DNA of 64,000 nt, taken from contig OZ037836.1 of assembly GCA_964035575.1 (NCBI GenBank), positions 310,001 to 374,000 on the forward strand, read 5' to 3'. Below are positions 1 through 9,758 of this stretch, piece after piece. The position numbers and the translations under genes are program-made. The stretch's first letter is position 1; each line of letters starts with the position of its first letter. A model generated the notes under the pieces. It saw only the letters and a program-made list of their open reading frames with translations. It made no database searches and was not told the origin of the DNA. Origin of the DNA: Rhynchopus sp. YZ270_cl-10 (Eukaryota > Euglenozoa > Diplonemea > Diplonemida > Diplonemidae).

Positions 1-3000
1 CACCGTCTCACCCGGTACGTCCAACCCCGAGAAGATCTCAAAGTCCAGCATGAGCTCGAGCTGCGTGATGGGGGGCGTTGTGCCATCAGGCCAACGCAAT
101 GCAGCGAGCCATGCCTTCAGCGCCCAGAAGTGGTCTTCCGTCCAGCGTGGACTCTTCTTCATGTACTTGCTCCCCCACAGTACGTTCTCCAGCGGGTTGT
201 AGCTCTCAAGCACTGCACCCTCCTGAGGATTCCAGCCCCAAGGAAAAAGGGATTGGCCCACCACCGCCTGCTTCTTCTTCTTCTGCGAAAACCCATGTTC
301 CACGTCGTACTTCTGCCTTGCCAGCGCGATGCTGACCAGCATCAGTTGCACACGACGCACCGTCTGCTCTCTCTCCGCAACACTCAGCTCCTGCAAGAAT
401 ATCGTCGGCACCAGGCCAAAGTCCAAGAAGCACGGGGGTGCGTCTTTGAGCAAAACCCGGAGTTTTCCGATGTCCTCTCCACGAATTTCGTCCCACTGCG
501 GGCACCACCACCAAGCGTGTCTCCGGTCCTCTATCGCCTCACCACAGTATCGGCACAACGAAGTCTCCACCTCCTTGTTCCTCAGCAGCTGCACCCCCAC
601 CAACTGAGAGCCCGACAAGGCTCCGCGTATCGCGCCCGCCAGGTATCTGTCGGTCGTGCGGTCCTTCCACACTGCGTTCGTCGCCTGGCGATCCACACCT
701 CCCTCAATGCCCTGCATCGACGGCCTCGTCGTCACTGTCAGGCGGTACGCGTGTGCACGGATGCCCTCTCTCAGCTCATGCAGCCATTTGCCCTTGTCCC
801 ACAGACGAACGTGCACCCTCAACCCGATGTGTGTGGTCCAGAAGTCGAAGCTGCTCCACCGCCATCCGTATCGCTCCAGGTCGTCCCACAACAACTCTAT
901 CACACCCTTCTTGTGCACTTCAGTTACCCTTGGGTTGGCAACCCCAGGGTTCTCGCGCCGGAGACGTGCCAGATCTGAAGCCCTGTCACGCCGCCTCACC
1001 TCCCGCTCCGCTCTTCGGTCATGTGCCAGCCTCCACACTTCTTCTGCTTCTCTCCGCATGCCGTCATCTTCTGTCAGTCGGAGAAAGGCCGCCATCCTCC
1101 TCTGCACAATCTCCGCTGGCGCATCAATCCCAACCGGAGATAACACATGCCACACAATGTTCAGCGTGCGCTGCTTCCTGCCCTGCCCCCAGACTGCCAG
1201 TGCTGCCCCTTGCCTCAGCGTCTCTATCGTCTGCTTCGAGAAGTCTGTCACTTCGCACCCATGCAACGCTGCCATCATTGGTCCCCTTGCGCCAATAAGT
1301 GCCTTCTCAGTGAAGGATAATGGCACACTCGAAACCCTCGTAAACACACGGTGCGCAGTAACCGCACGCTCACGCGCGATGGGCCCGAAGTTCCCCTTTC
1401 CAGCCAAAATGTCTGCTCCAACCGCCCCGAACTGCTTCTTGTCGGGGAAGAGCCCGTCGCCAAGTCCAAACTTCGTCTTTGTTCCCTCCTTCGAGGTAAA
1501 CCCTACGCACTTCTCTGCCTTGACCTCCATGTCCGCAGCAGTGATAAACTCCTTCGTCACCCTCGCAGCACCATGCACCTCCGCTTCCGTGTTCGCCACA
1601 GCATACACGTCGTCAGCGTACCCCATGGCGATTGCTCCGGTCCTTCTCGTCACTGCAGATCCCCACACCGCCATCAGCGCGTTCAACAGCACGACAGAAA
1701 GTGGGCATCCTTGCAGGATACCATTTGTCGTACGAAAGGTGCCTCCCACACCTACGTCTCCCAACTTGAAGCGGCGTTCCATGGCAGTGTACGCAGCCCT
1801 CAGTGGTCCAAGAATACGCCAGTGCGCGCCCCACTCCTCCGCCAGCGATAGCACAATCTCATGAGGTACACGATCGAAACATTTGGCGTAGTCGATCGTG
1901 AAGCCCCATACCTGGTCTGTGTCGTCACCCGACAGTACCGCCTTCTCCAGCTTGAGCGACAGATGCCAGTACAGGTGTGCAGTGCTGTGTCCTGCTCTGA
2001 AGCCGTGCTGTTGCTCACCAATCCAGCTTTCCTGCCACTTTATCAGCCTTCGCAACCTCGCTGCCGCCCACAGTCTGTAGATACACGAAGTGATCGTGAT
2101 AGGTCGCTGCTTCAGCGGGGTGTCGTCTTCCCCTTTGGGGATGAGCGCAATGAGTGCTCTCATCAAAGAAGGCGGCCACTCCCCCGTACACTCAATCGCA
2201 TCAAACACATCTGCCAGCCTGTCGAGCAGCACCAGAGGAAGCGCCTTCAGCTCTGCCATGCGCCAACCCTCCACCCCAGCAGAAGTTTGTGTCTTCATCC
2301 TCCCCAGAGTTTGCTGCAACTCCTTCCCCGTCAGCCTGTCCATCTGCATCGCTTGCCCCTTGCCTGCGATGTCTTCTGTAAACTTCTCCCTAAACGCACC
2401 CCAGTCGGGCTCTGGCTTTTCCGCATATCGGCGAAGAATCGGCATCCACGCCTCATGCAGGAGGGTGTCCATCTCCTCAGCGTTGGCGGTGAACTTCCCA
2501 TCCTCGTTCTTCAGGGCAGTCATCTTCCTGTACTGTTCGTCCTTGCAGTATTTGAAGATCGCCTTGGGAGCGTTGTGCCATGCATCCCGTAGGCGCTGCC
2601 GCCAGTCCTCCAGTCGCTTCCGCTTCACTCGGTCCGCAAGCGTTGACACCTTCACTCGCACGGCTCTGCACAGATCCACCAAAGCCTCCTCGCTAGGCAT
2701 ATCCTGTTGCAGTGAGTCGTCGTCCAGCAGAACACGCAGTTCCTTCCGCGCCTTGCTCCAACAATTGCACACGTCATGTGGCGGCACACCACCGTTGCTC
2801 CTCACGTACCACAGCCGACATTCTTCCAGCCTGCCCACGTTCTTCGTCAGCCTTCTCTGGCTCACTGTCAGAGCGTCCCCTTCCTTGCTCTGCTTCGCAG
2901 TCCGGTGCTTCGGCTTCGGGTCAAACGTTTTGCCTCTTCCGCAATACGCCTTCGTCGGGCCCTCAATCTCGCCTTCGCACGCCTGCAGCAAGAAGTCCTC

Positions 3001-3915
3001 TGCCCACTTGTTCCACTGTATCCACCTATCCTGAGGGTGTTGAAGCGCCCCCCACTGCAGCTCCTTGCTCGCAAACGCCTTTTGTGCATTCTTCACGCCT
3101 TGTCCACACTTGTCCAAAGGGAACTGCTTCGGCAGAGTGTACGCGAGCACGATCTGCCTGTACGCACCTACATCCAGCGCTATCTCTACCGGTCTGTGCT
3201 GCGGGAGCCCAGAGTCGTGGACAACCTTCACAGACGACAGCCCTGTGCACGCAGCTCGGTTCAGCAGAACGTAATCGAGCCTCTTGCGGATCTCCTTGCC
3301 GTCTTTCACCGAGAAGTAGGTGTTGTCCGGGGTCGTCCCAAGCACCCTTGCGTGCTCTTCGGCAGTGTCCTTCCACCATCCTGTGTCCAGTGTAGCAGCC
3401 AGCACACCTGATTTCCCTGGACCTGCGTTGAAATCCCCACCAATCACCCCAGGAATATCACCAAGCTCTGCAGCAGCCTCCATCACCTCGCCAAGTATTT
3501 TCTCCCTAGCCTCCGGGTCCGCCGACGGCGCGTAGACGGAGGTCACGTCGATCCACTCGTTGCCTTTGCCGTACGCCACCTTCGCCTTCACCCATCGCGT
3601 TGAGTCCCAGAGGTTCTTTTCCAAGGTTGAGGAGGGCGGGCTCGTGAGCACAGGTATTCCCTCTTGCACCAGAATCGCAACACCACCAGATTTCGCTTCT
3701 TCGGCCGACCTCCATTCCGGCAACTCCTTACCCCACACCACCTGCCAACCCTGCTCGCGGTACTCGATGGAGAGGCGCTTCTGCGTCGTCACGGTGCACT
3801 TTGTCTCTTGTACCAGAACAACTTGAGCATCCTCCGCAACCTTCAGCAGAGAACTCCCGCCTGTCTGCAGCGCCGTCACATTGCTGCACACTATCTTTAG
3901 TGGGGCAAGGCCCAC
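1..3915 (-). CDS. Family A ORF2: APE endonuclease-reverse transcriptase (partial, copy A1)
   Basis: Retrotransposition enzyme that would nick target DNA and reverse-transcribe element RNA (target-primed reverse transcription). The first 1305 of about 1588 residues are in the window and the frame stays open to the edge. It covers the N-terminal APE-type endonuclease (about residues 5-250), the RT palm with motif A TIDYAKCFD and a YADD box near residue 766, and the CCHC knuckle; the C-terminal Cys/His array is outside. No ATG begins the conserved domain: the first candidate is GTG at 3913-3915, and the frame is also open upstream, overlapping the end of ORF1 in the -1 frame. Translation is therefore probably by frameshift or reinitiation. 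In sequence it differs from A2/A3 in many small substitutions and groups with copy A4. Confidence 0.9.
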   Translation of the reverse strand, partial: MGLAPLKIVCSNVTALQTGGSSLLKVAEDAQVVLVQETKCTVTTQKRLSIEYREQGWQVVWGKELPEWRSAEEAKSGGVAILVQEGIPVLTSPPSSTLEKNLWDSTRWVKAKVAYGKGNEWIDVTSVYAPSADPEAREKILGEVMEAAAELGDIPGVIGGDFNAGPGKSGVLAATLDTGWWKDTAEEHARVLGTTPDNTYFSVKDGKEIRKRLDYVLLNRAACTGLSSVKVVHDSGLPQHRPVEIALDVGAYRQIVLAYTLPKQFPLDKCGQGVKNAQKAFASKELQWGALQHPQDRWIQWNKWAEDFLLQACEGEIEGPTKAYCGRGKTFDPKPKHRTAKQSKEGDALTVSQRRLTKNVGRLEECRLWYVRSNGGVPPHDVCNCWSKARKELRVLLDDDSLQQDMPSEEALVDLCRAVRVKVSTLADRVKRKRLEDWRQRLRDAWHNAPKAIFKYCKDEQYRKMTALKNEDGKFTANAEEMDTLLHEAWMPILRRYAEKPEPDWGAFREKFTEDIAGKGQAMQMDRLTGKELQQTLGRMKTQTSAGVEGWRMAELKALPLVLLDRLADVFDAIECTGEWPPSLMRALIALIPKGEDDTPLKQRPITITSCIYRLWAAARLRRLIKWQESWIGEQQHGFRAGHSTAHLYWHLSLKLEKAVLSGDDTDQVWGFTIDYAKCFDRVPHEIVLSLAEEWGAHWRILGPLRAAYTAMERRFKLGDVGVGGTFRTTNGILQGCPLSVVLLNALMAVWGSAVTRRTGAIAMGYADDVYAVANTEAEVHGAARVTKEFITAADMEVKAEKCVGFTSKEGTKTKFGLGDGLFPDKKQFGAVGADILAGKGNFGPIARERAVTAHRVFTRVSSVPLSFTEKALIGARGPMMAALHGCEVTDFSKQTIETLRQGAALAVWGQGRKQRTLNIVWHVLSPVGIDAPAEIVQRRMAAFLRLTEDDGMRREAEEVWRLAHDRRAEREVRRRDRASDLARLRRENPGVANPRVTEVHKKGVIELLWDDLERYGWRWSSFDFWTTHIGLRVHVRLWDKGKWLHELREGIRAHAYRLTVTTRPSMQGIEGGVDRQATNAVWKDRTTDRYLAGAIRGALSGSQLVGVQLLRNKEVETSLCRYCGEAIEDRRHAWWWCPQWDEIRGEDIGKLRVLLKDAPPCFLDFGLVPTIFLQELSVAEREQTVRRVQLMLVSIALARQKYDVEHGFSQKKKKQAVVGQSLFPWGWNPQEGAVLESYNPLENVLWGSKYMKKSPRWTEDHFWALKAWLAALRWPDGTTPPITQLELMLDFEIFSGLDVPGETV

Positions 3916-3923
3916 GGTCGTGA

Positions 3924-6791
3924 TTAATACGACCTTTCTCGGTTATTGTCCGTGTCGCGGGGGCGGCTGTTCTCGTCCGTCGTCGTATCTTTCTTCTTCT
4001 CCTCACCGCCACGATCTTGAGCATCCCTGGCCTTGTCCTTGGCCTCGCGAGCTGCCTTCTTCAGCGCCTCGTTCTCCTCCGTGAGCCGCTTGCTCTCCGC
4101 TGCCAGCTGCACGTTCTGGTCCTTGCACTGCTGCACCGTCTCCTTCATCTCAGCACATTCTGCTCTGAGCTGTTCCATGTCGAGAGGCTGCGGCGGTTGC
4201 GCGACTGGTGCCGACTGCTGCGGCTGTCCCATCATCCGCTTCTGTGCCTCCAACATCTCCTTCTGCTGCTCCATGACGCCCTTCATCATCTCCCGCAATT
4301 CCTTCATCTCCTTCTTCATCATCTCTATCTCGTCCTGCGCTGCTGATGAAGCTGCGGGAGGTGCCGGAGCCGCCGGTGCCCCTGTTGCAGGGTGGGGTCG
4401 AGCTGCAGGTGGTGCGTATCCCCTCGCCTTAGCCGCCCACGTGCCAGCGCCGCTCTCTGCTGCTCCTTGCCTCGGTACTGGGAACTGCGCCAGAGGGAAA
4501 CCCCACGGATTCGCACCCACCTTCTGCACACGACGCCCTTCCTTCACCGCACACACCGTCAACACCAATCCACCCACCTCCAGCACCCCTTCTGTGCTCG
4601 GGCACGGCACATCCGACGTAACCGTCCACTTGTGCCCTCGCGACAGCACCTTCACCGTCCAGCTCGCCTCCCTCGCCAGCCCCTCACACAACAGCTGGAC
4701 CGACGTGTTCGCCGGAATTCCCCCAATCTCGTACCTGTGTCCCTGCACGACGACGTCCTCCTGCACAAGAAGCCTCTTCGCAGCCTCCAAGTCCCCCTTC
4801 ATCACCCGCACCGCGTAGCCCCCTTCCCCTACGGCGAGTCCGCGCACGCTATCCTCCATGTTCTCCTCAACAAGGTCCAGCCGTGCCAGAGCAGACTCCA
4901 GCGGTTCCGCCTTCCACAACAACCCACAGTCCCCGTACTCCTTTGCCTGGAAGAGGTGCCGCACAAACACCCCTTCCCGTCCGCTTCTCCTCAGCATGGC
5001 GCACACCACCATGTCCTCCGTCACGTCCACAGACATCTCCATCCATCCTCCTCTCTCCAAGCCGCGTCCACACCGCACCCCCTGCAACCCGTACCACCGA
5101 CGCATGCGTTGCTCTCCCTTTGTGCGTCCCTCCCCCTGGAGCAACATCGTTCTGCCCATCAGCGTAATCAGCTTGCTCGAGAACGTGCTCTCCACCGGCT
5201 TCACCACGTCGTCCAAGTTAGTTGTCATGGACGACAGCCACACTTCTTCCACCTTTGCTCCCCGCTCCGTCTTCACCGCCACCTTCGCCTTCTTCGTGCG
5301 CGCTGCACCCGTACACTTCGAACGGGACACAATCACCATCTGCGGAAGTTGGTGCAGCAACTGTAACCCCTGCAGAAGTTCGCTCGCCTTCCACGCAACT
5401 GCCGCCACCTGCGTCACCCCTTCCACATTGCTGGGCACTGCATCCCACACCGGTATTTTCCATCCCTGGGGCGCCAGGTTCAGTGCATCCTCCGCTGCGC
5501 TCTGGGTCACCGCCGTCGCCTTCTTCTTCCCCTTCACAGCTGTAGCCGGTACGTGCAGTTGCGGTTGTCCCACTGCGCACAGAAGTTCCTCCCCCACCTT
5601 CAACCCTGCCGATTCCACAGCACCGTAGTGTACCCCCTCGAACCCCAGGACTACGTCAGACTCCGTGAAGGTGAGGTTAGCCTTCTCCGGAGTTCCTTCT
5701 GCCAGCTGCCCGTCGGACTGCCCGTCGATCAGCGTAGCCCGTAGCGCGTTCTCCGGTCCAACGTCAAGCACAACAATGCGGACCTTCATCACCTTGGCGA
5801 TCGCATGGAGACACAAATGGTCCCCCCATGTCCCCAGCTGCGCCATGCCTGCCAGGTATGCATCAATGCACCCCTCGTCCACAAATGGGCTGTAGTGTGC
5901 CTTCTGCTCCTTCATCACCTCAACTGCGAGCCTGCGGAAGCCTGCGTGACCATTCGGGGACCGCTCCACAGACCACGCCACCGACCGGAACAGACAGTCC
6001 CCCTTGCCCCCACATTCCTCCCATCGCAACCCCCATCTTTCCAGGTGTCCCTTGACACCTGGCTGCACGGCAGCTGCCAGCGTCTCCGTCCTGCATCCCC
6101 TTGCGGCGTACCCCCCTCCTGCAACCAGCTGGGCGTTGCTCTCTGCCTCCTTCATCCCCTTCCCCGCCTTCGCGCAGTGCTGCAGCGATACCCTTATCCC
6201 CCTCTTCTTCAACTCGCCCAGCAGCGCCTTCACCTTCTCCAGCCTCGGCTTCAGCAACGACGAGTCGCAGGCGTGCCCCTCAGCCACCTGCCTCCAGACC
6301 ACCAAGTGCGTGACCCACACGCGCGCGTGGGTGCCCTTCGGGTACGACCCGTCGGCCACCCCTTGAAGCCCGAGCAGGATGCCCTCGTACGCGGCTTCTG
6401 CCTTGGTGATGTTTGCCAGGCGGCGGGTTACTTCCCAGTGCGTTCCTGGTTCCTCCTCCGTCGCATCACGCGCCAGCGCACACAGCCCCGTCGTGTCCCG
6501 CACCTTCTCGCCCGTCACTACTCCGATGAAGACATCGGGATCCTTCCTCTCCTCCCCTGCACTGCGCTTCATGCCGCCTGCCCCCGGGTAGGCGGGCTGC
6601 CGTAGCCCCTCAGTCCAGTGCGCCTGCTCCGCCGCCGCCGTCACCTCGTCACTGCAATAGCAGTTCCACGACCTGCAGCACACAGGCGCCGGCGGGTGTG
6701 GCGTCCACTTGGCCGATCCGTGTGACGGATCGTTGCCCGGGATACTCCGCGTGGAGGCTGGACGTGACTTCGACACCATGTACGAAAACAT
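3924..6791 (-). CDS. Family A ORF1 with OTU cysteine protease domain (copy A1)
   Basis: 955-residue ORF1 starting at the ATG 40 nt from the element 5' end. Residues about 80-225 have the pattern of an RNase H-like fold (AEAAYEGILLGL helix, then VWVTHL strand) but lack the expected catalytic Asp residues. Residues about 250-395 are an OTU domain: GDCLF supplies the catalytic Cys and GVHYGAV the His. The middle (about 440-760) is repeatedly RRM-like (for example around GIPANTSVQLL) and may bind RNA. The C-terminus is Pro/Ala-rich followed by a Met/Lys/Glu coiled coil (MMKKEMKELREMM) and a polar tail. By analogy with other LINE ORF1 proteins it probably packages element RNA; what the OTU domain cleaves is unknown. 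Almost identical to A3 ORF1 and clearly diverged from A2 in the N-terminal 60%. Confidence 0.9.
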   Translation of the reverse strand: MFSYMVSKSRPASTRSIPGNDPSHGSAKWTPHPPAPVCCRSWNCYCSDEVTAAAEQAHWTEGLRQPAYPGAGGMKRSAGEERKDPDVFIGVVTGEKVRDTTGLCALARDATEEEPGTHWEVTRRLANITKAEAAYEGILLGLQGVADGSYPKGTHARVWVTHLVVWRQVAEGHACDSSLLKPRLEKVKALLGELKKRGIRVSLQHCAKAGKGMKEAESNAQLVAGGGYAARGCRTETLAAAVQPGVKGHLERWGLRWEECGGKGDCLFRSVAWSVERSPNGHAGFRRLAVEVMKEQKAHYSPFVDEGCIDAYLAGMAQLGTWGDHLCLHAIAKVMKVRIVVLDVGPENALRATLIDGQSDGQLAEGTPEKANLTFTESDVVLGFEGVHYGAVESAGLKVGEELLCAVGQPQLHVPATAVKGKKKATAVTQSAAEDALNLAPQGWKIPVWDAVPSNVEGVTQVAAVAWKASELLQGLQLLHQLPQMVIVSRSKCTGAARTKKAKVAVKTERGAKVEEVWLSSMTTNLDDVVKPVESTFSSKLITLMGRTMLLQGEGRTKGEQRMRRWYGLQGVRCGRGLERGGWMEMSVDVTEDMVVCAMLRRSGREGVFVRHLFQAKEYGDCGLLWKAEPLESALARLDLVEENMEDSVRGLAVGEGGYAVRVMKGDLEAAKRLLVQEDVVVQGHRYEIGGIPANTSVQLLCEGLAREASWTVKVLSRGHKWTVTSDVPCPSTEGVLEVGGLVLTVCAVKEGRRVQKVGANPWGFPLAQFPVPRQGAAESGAGTWAAKARGYAPPAARPHPATGAPAAPAPPAASSAAQDEIEMMKKEMKELREMMKGVMEQQKEMLEAQKRMMGQPQQSAPVAQPPQPLDMEQLRAECAEMKETVQQCKDQNVQLAAESKRLTEENEALKKAAREAKDKARDAQDRGGEEKKKDTTTDENSRPRDTDNNRERSY

Positions 6792-6831
6792 TGTTTATAT
6801 TCTTTCTTTTTGTGTACGTTGTGTGTATCCC
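6702..6831 (-). ncRNA. HDV-like self-cleaving ribozyme at 5' end of A1
   Basis: On the minus strand the first 7 nt of the element (GGGATAC) pair with GTATCCC about 85 nt downstream (P1). P2 is CGTCCA/TGGACG. L3 is TCCACGC closed by a short P3 (CC/GG). The junction after P1 is GGGCAAC, P4 is the perfect hairpin CGATCCGT-CAC-ACGGATCG (6714-6732), and J4/2 is GGCCAAG, which carries the expected catalytic C. The L3 and J1.1/4 strings are nearly those of the genomic HDV ribozyme. Overlaps the ORF1 start. Cleavage would fall exactly at the element boundary, as in R2 and L1Tc. Confidence 0.78.
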
Positions 6832-7435
6832 CCAGGTTGGCTAAAGAGTTGCAGCCGTAAAGAAAGCACCTCTCAATCATCGTAACATTCTCGAATGGTG
6901 TCAGATCCAGGGTGGTTAAAGAGTTGCAGTCGCAAAGAAAGTGACTGCCAATCTCCGTCACATTGCTCAACCCAGAGAGGTCAATACTTGTCAACGAGGT
7001 GCACTCCTCGAGGAAGTTGTCTCCAATGTGAGTCACAATGGACTCAGCACTGAGATCAAGTCTCGTCAACGAAGTGCCTGTCAAGAACCCATCAGGAATG
7101 ACAGTCGCAACCTCCGCCTGCAGAAGCAAACACGCCACCTCAGGATCCTCCACCTCCTCCAACCGCTCTGGAGTCAGGTCTCTCTCACCCAACGCATGAA
7201 GTGCTGCTATGGCTTCGTACCTCTGTGTTTTTGTGAGGATGATTGTGTCACCAGCACTCAGCTGCGTCATGTCCGCTCCTTCTCCCATCGCTTCGTCTCC
7301 GAAACTCATGCAAAAGCTGTTTTCAGGCAACCCCATTGCAGTCGCCACCTTCCGCCGCAAGCCCTCCACTGTGTCATCTGCACCCACCTCGACTGTGTGC
7401 TGGTTCGCTCTGAAATCCTCGAAGTGCACGTCCAT
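6832..7435 (-). pseudogene. UBL-LRR gene, NLS-type subfamily, interrupted by A1 (N-terminal part)
   Basis: Starts at the ATG at 7433-7435 (MDVHFEDF...), the same start as the intact gene at 59171-60301. It encodes the UBL domain (about 75 residues, ubiquitin-like pattern ending LTKTQ), the linker with a DPEVACLLLQAEVATVIP segment, and about four LRR units (LDLSAES, IDLSGLSN, LDLTPFEN). The frame is cut at SLANL by element A1. Beyond the junction the frame runs into the element in a different phase from copies A2/A3 (GDTHNV...), so the tail is element-derived. The remaining LRRs and C-terminus are presumably left of the window. Confidence 0.85.
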
Positions 7436-8035
7436 TTGTTTGTTGTGGTTTTGTGTTCTGATCTCTGTGTGTGGTGGTGGGGTGTGGAGGACAAGACAAG
7501 AAATACCCCATTTTGCAGGGTTTCAACCCTGAACAAATGCTCGACAAGGTCGTTATTGGCGTGTTCTGCAGTTCCTCCGTTCGCACCGCGGGTCTGGCTG
7601 GGGTCCTCTTCCCCGTGGGTGAGGCTATGTGGAGCTAATCCCTGCGCCGCTGATCTGCGAGAACGAAATGAACATTGCTGCAAGGACTGTGCTGTGTATG
7701 CACCCCTATTCGAGGTTTGCATTTGATATGCCCTACACCCTCTGCACCACCAAGGCAGGAAGCAAGGAAGAGGAGAAATGGATATGATCGTCAACTAGAG
7801 ACACATCGGCCTCGTAAGGAAATTACGTGACGACGACGAGGTCAAAAACGGGGCAATAGTACGCGCGTCATTACGCCCCGTACTTACGACCTCGTACTGC
7901 CTGTAATTTCCATACGAAGACAGCGTGGGGAACGTGTCCTGTCAACACGCTTTATTTAAAGGGAAACGTACGTGTGAGGCAGGTGCATGCGTAGCACAAC
8001 GTACTCAAGACAGTGTGCAAGAGATAACAAACAGC

Positions 8036-8150
8036 TACAAGGGGAGAGGTCTTTTGTTTTTCCTTTGTTTTTGTATTTGAAAGCTCGAACTGTAGTTCGT
8101 TGTATTAGTGTGGACACCCGAGGATGTGCTCCACTATGTGTTCCTTTTGA
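8036..8150. repeat. Dispersed intergenic repeat R2, copy 1
   Basis: Block running from GGGGAGAGGTCTTTTG through GAAAGCT, GTGTGGACACCCGAGGATGT to TGTTCCTTTTGAAC. Found five times in the window between LRR genes; a shorter variant lies in the HSP70 3' region (27110-27155 and 30180-30225). Function unknown; could be an RNA-processing or transcription signal. Confidence 0.75.
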
Positions 8151-8208
8151 ACCTGGCCACCATCCTTTGGTTCACTTGCCCTGCTGAGGCAGAGTGGCTG
8201 TTCCTCAG

Positions 8209-8468
8209 TTTTGTATTTTCATGACTTTTCAGTTTCTCTATCCTCTGCGATATGACGCGCAAACACGCCGTTTTCAATTTGATTCGCAGACCGATACTGA
8301 CTCACGAAGTTGCTGTGTCAAGAAACACCTTCCTCTGCGAGGCGGGATACCACAGCGACAACGTCTATAATGGCGTCATGGCTTTTATCATTACTACAGG
8401 GGTCCAACCCTGCACATTGTTCTCACAACACAAAATACAAATATGAACACAAATGGAGAGATGAAAGA
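8209..8468. repeat. Dispersed intergenic repeat R1, copy 1
   Basis: Begins near TTTTGTATTTTCATGA and includes CTCTGCGATATGACGCGC and GGCGGGATACCACAGC. Also at 33049-33346 and 56389-56676. It contains a conserved plus-strand open frame of 64-80 codons that is probably a by-product of DNA-level similarity, since its end differs in each copy. Confidence 0.75.
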
Positions 8469-9082
8469 TATGTCCTTTCATTCGACGTGAACAGACAAAC
8501 AATAACACTTTTAACTCGCAAACTGATTTGCTTGAAGTACAGAAATGAGGTGAGTGCACAATAAAGGTGGAGGGTGGTAAATTTGTTTCAATAACTTTCA
8601 AATCAAAGAAGAGAAAGCTCAAGGACGTCAATAGATGCATTCAAACGTTAGTGTTTTTGTTGCAAAAATGTCGAAAGAAAAGAGAATAATCTCAACACAC
8701 TCTGTTGATTCTAAAAACGGGGGTAGAAAAACCACGCATGGAAAACATGAGAAGAGGGTTGGAAGTTGAAACACTTCCTCACTTCCAGATCACACTACAA
8801 TAGAAAGGTTTCAGTTTGAGTAGTAGGGTGGGTTCCTCTTCTGACGGTTTAACAGCTGATTTTTCCTGTTCTTCTTTTTATTTGAAAAAGATAACAATTC
8901 CTCTCGAAATAGTTCCAGATTGAACTGAGAGAATGAAGAAACCCCAAACCCTCCCAGACCAAACGGTCTAACATGTTGCATTGATATAGTGTGGGGGTGA
9001 AGTGAGGGGCACGAGAATTGTCTTCACGAGTACAGAAAGATTTCCTCAGATATGTCACAACTGTCATGTCCCCCACATGGCC

Positions 9083-9330
9083 TCACATGCACACACATGT
9101 GCACTTCGTATCGTCTTCGACCAGGGAAGGTGTTGCTGGTGCGGGCGTCGGTGGCGACTGTGTTGGTGGCGCTGGTGTTAGAGGAGACGACGTTTGCGGT
9201 GCTGGCGTCGTAGGTGCTGACGTGGGAGGTGATGGTGTCATCGGCACTGTCGTTGGCGGCGCTGGAGTGGCTGGTGACTGTGTCGGTGGCGAAGGTGTTA
9301 CTGGGGATGGTGTAAGTGGAGCTGGTAGTC
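9083..9330 (-). pseudogene. Fragment encoding Pro/Thr-rich repeats and a CaaX C-terminus
   Basis: Minus-strand frame with tandem TPAPPTQSP-like repeats of about 10 residues ending VEDDTKCTCVCM and stop, which is the same CaaX tail as the LRR genes. No matching N-terminal domain lies upstream: at about 9330 the sequence passes into 3' flank of the neighbouring LRR gene. This suggests a truncated relative in which a mucin-like stalk precedes the prenylation tail. Whether it is expressed is unclear. Confidence 0.5.
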
Positions 9331-9758
9331 GTATACTAAAAGATTTTCTAACAAATGTACACAACTGCCCTGTCCCGGGGGCCTCACATGCACACACATT
9401 TGCACTTGGTATCTTCTTTGACCACTTCAGCGGCGTGGCTAATGTCGTTGGTATCGTCCATGAGGCTACCACTACGGCTCTGCACATATTCTGACACAAC
9501 ACTGCTCGATCCGGTGACGTTGATGCTGCTTGTGAATATGGTACATCCTTCCAGGAAGCCTTTCTCAATGTCCGTCGCATTCGTCAACCCAGATAAGTTA
9601 AGTGTTCGCAATGCGCTGCAGTTGTAGAGAAAGGACCTCGTCACATTGTTCCACCCAGAAATATCCAATGTGGTCAATGAGGTGCAGTCTGAGAGAAAGT
9701 TGTCGCCAACCTGCGTCACATTGCTCCACCCAGACAAGTCAAGTGTTCGCAATGCGAT

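Larger units (their letters stand above)
1..6831 (-). mobile_element. Family A non-LTR retrotransposon, copy A1 (3' end beyond window)
   Basis: LINE-type element in the same orientation as the host gene it interrupts. Its 5' end is at 6831, where the shared element start GGGATAC (minus strand) abuts LRR coding sequence (6832 onward). It carries a 40-nt 5' UTR, ORF1 (3924-6791) and the first 1305 codons of ORF2 (1-3915). Alignment with copy A3 shows no net indel in ORF2 and one 3-bp insertion in ORF1 (an extra Val codon near 5010). The 3' end, 3' UTR and second target-site duplication lie left of the window. Confidence 0.93.
7436..9082. other. Intergenic region with dispersed repeats
   Basis: No supported gene. 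7436-7790 is a near copy of 55576-55930 (upstream region of the NLS-type LRR genes). 7790-8470 resembles 55930-56680 and contains repeats R2 and R1. 8530-8640 matches 57140-57260. 8690-8790 holds a third repeat, around TTGATTCTAAAAACGGGG, also found near 22680 and 23440. Short open frames here are shadows of these repeats. Confidence 0.7.

Noticed and set aside
656-1864. 402-codon plus-strand frame, repeated at 15293-16501 and 35561-36769
   Set aside because: Antisense to family A ORF2. Its equal length in three copies reflects conservation of ORF2, not coding on plus.
7786-7960. A tRNA or snRNA gene in the GC-balanced spacer
   Set aside because: No cloverleaf or snRNA motif could be folded by eye.
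8252-8446. Small plus-strand protein MTRKHAVFNLI..., repeated at 33091 and 56432
   Set aside because: Conserved only as part of the R1 DNA repeat. The C-terminal halves differ by frameshift between copies and nothing else on plus is a gene.
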